This document shows positions 5,099 to 5,301 of a stretch of DNA of 5,301 nucleotides, piece after piece (the stretch's first letter is position 1; each line of letters begins with the position of its first letter). The DNA comes from an uncultured Eubacteriales bacterium. GTDB lineage: Bacteria; Bacillota; Clostridia; Peptostreptococcales; Anaerovoracaceae. The position numbers and the translations under genes are program-made. The stretch is from NCBI GenBank assembly GCA_902766915.1, contig CACXFN010000089.1:1-5301 (forward strand). Reading direction: 5' to 3'. Below the pieces are notes generated by a model. The model made no database searches. It saw only the letters and a list, made by a program, of their open reading frames with translations, and was not told the DNA's origin.

Positions 5099-5301
5099 AT
5101 GGACGCTAAAGGTAAAGTCTTCAAATACGGAAACAATATAGATACTGATGTGATAATCCCTGCACGCTATCTTAACACTACGGATCACGCGGAATTAGCA
5201 AGTCATTGTATGGAGGACATTGATAAGGATTTTATCAAGAACGTTACCCCCGGTGACATCATGGTTGCAGGTGACAATTTTGGATGCGGAAGTTCCAGGG
5301 A
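5099..5301 (+). CDS. leuD: 3-isopropylmalate dehydratase small subunit, 5' part
   Basis: The visible 67 codons encode the start of LeuD, the swivelling small subunit that completes the active site of LeuC. The sequence opens [25 protein letters not shown], and the [13 protein letters not shown] motif (13-25) is characteristic. [10 protein letters not shown] (58-67) is the substrate-binding signature of the LeuD/aconitase swivel domain. The ribosome site GAAAGGA (5086-5092) lies 6 bases before the ATG. The family is usually about 160-200 residues long, so more than half of the gene lies beyond the right edge. There is no promoter with two recognisable boxes in the 77-bp gap, which supports transcription from upstream of leuC. 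Confidence 0.95.
   Translation, partial: MDAKGKVFKYGNNIDTDVIIPARYLNTTDHAELASHCMEDIDKDFIKNVTPGDIMVAGDNFGCGSSR

Noticed and set aside
1..5301. Mobile elements, CRISPR arrays, tRNA or rRNA genes
   Set aside because: I saw no transposase, integrase, terminal inverted repeats, regularly spaced direct repeats of CRISPR type, or tRNA/rRNA sequence.

Overview
The window is a leucine-biosynthesis locus from a low-GC Gram-positive anaerobe. A clostridial lineage, perhaps Lachnospiraceae-like, fits best. The evidence is an A+T-rich sequence, near-consensus sigma-A type promoters, strong AGGAG-type ribosome sites, a T-box riboswitch, an ApbE lipoprotein with a Gram-positive style lipobox, and a LeuC of the type that starts [15 protein letters not shown]. 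The lineage is inferred from protein and regulatory style, not from a marker gene.

Layout. Positions 1-488 hold no protein gene; they are a control region. A leftward promoter (64-91) faces out of the window and a rightward promoter (155-183) drives leuA. Between and around them lie inverted and direct repeats and a possible CodY box. From about 225 to 442 runs a complete leucine T-box with specifier codon CTC, T-box bulge TGGTACC and an intrinsic terminator. leuA (489-2192, +) encodes the long form of 2-isopropylmalate synthase with its C-terminal leucine-sensing domain. Tail to tail with it is apbE (2234-3328, -), an FAD:protein FMN transferase lipoprotein. A 271-bp divergent intergenic region carries separate promoter candidates for apbE (-) and leuC (+). 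leuC (3600-5021, +) encodes the large subunit of isopropylmalate isomerase and ends in an unusual 56-residue charged tail. After a 77-bp gap with two small inverted repeats, leuD (5099-5301, +) begins and runs off the right edge.

How they work together. LeuA condenses acetyl-CoA and 2-oxoisovalerate into 2-isopropylmalate, and LeuC/LeuD isomerise it to 3-isopropylmalate. leuB is not seen and may lie beyond the right edge. LeuA appears to be controlled at two levels: uncharged tRNA-Leu acting on the T-box, and leucine feedback on the enzyme. leuC has no T-box and appears to start from its own promoter, so the pathway is split into two differently controlled transcription units with an antisense apbE between them. 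ApbE has no evident role in leucine synthesis.

Most of the window is ordinary metabolism. I see no mobile element, CRISPR array, tRNA or rRNA, and no wholly new system. The least explained items are the hendecad/heptad repeat tail of LeuC, the symmetric divergent promoter region at the left edge, and the compact form of the leucine T-box.
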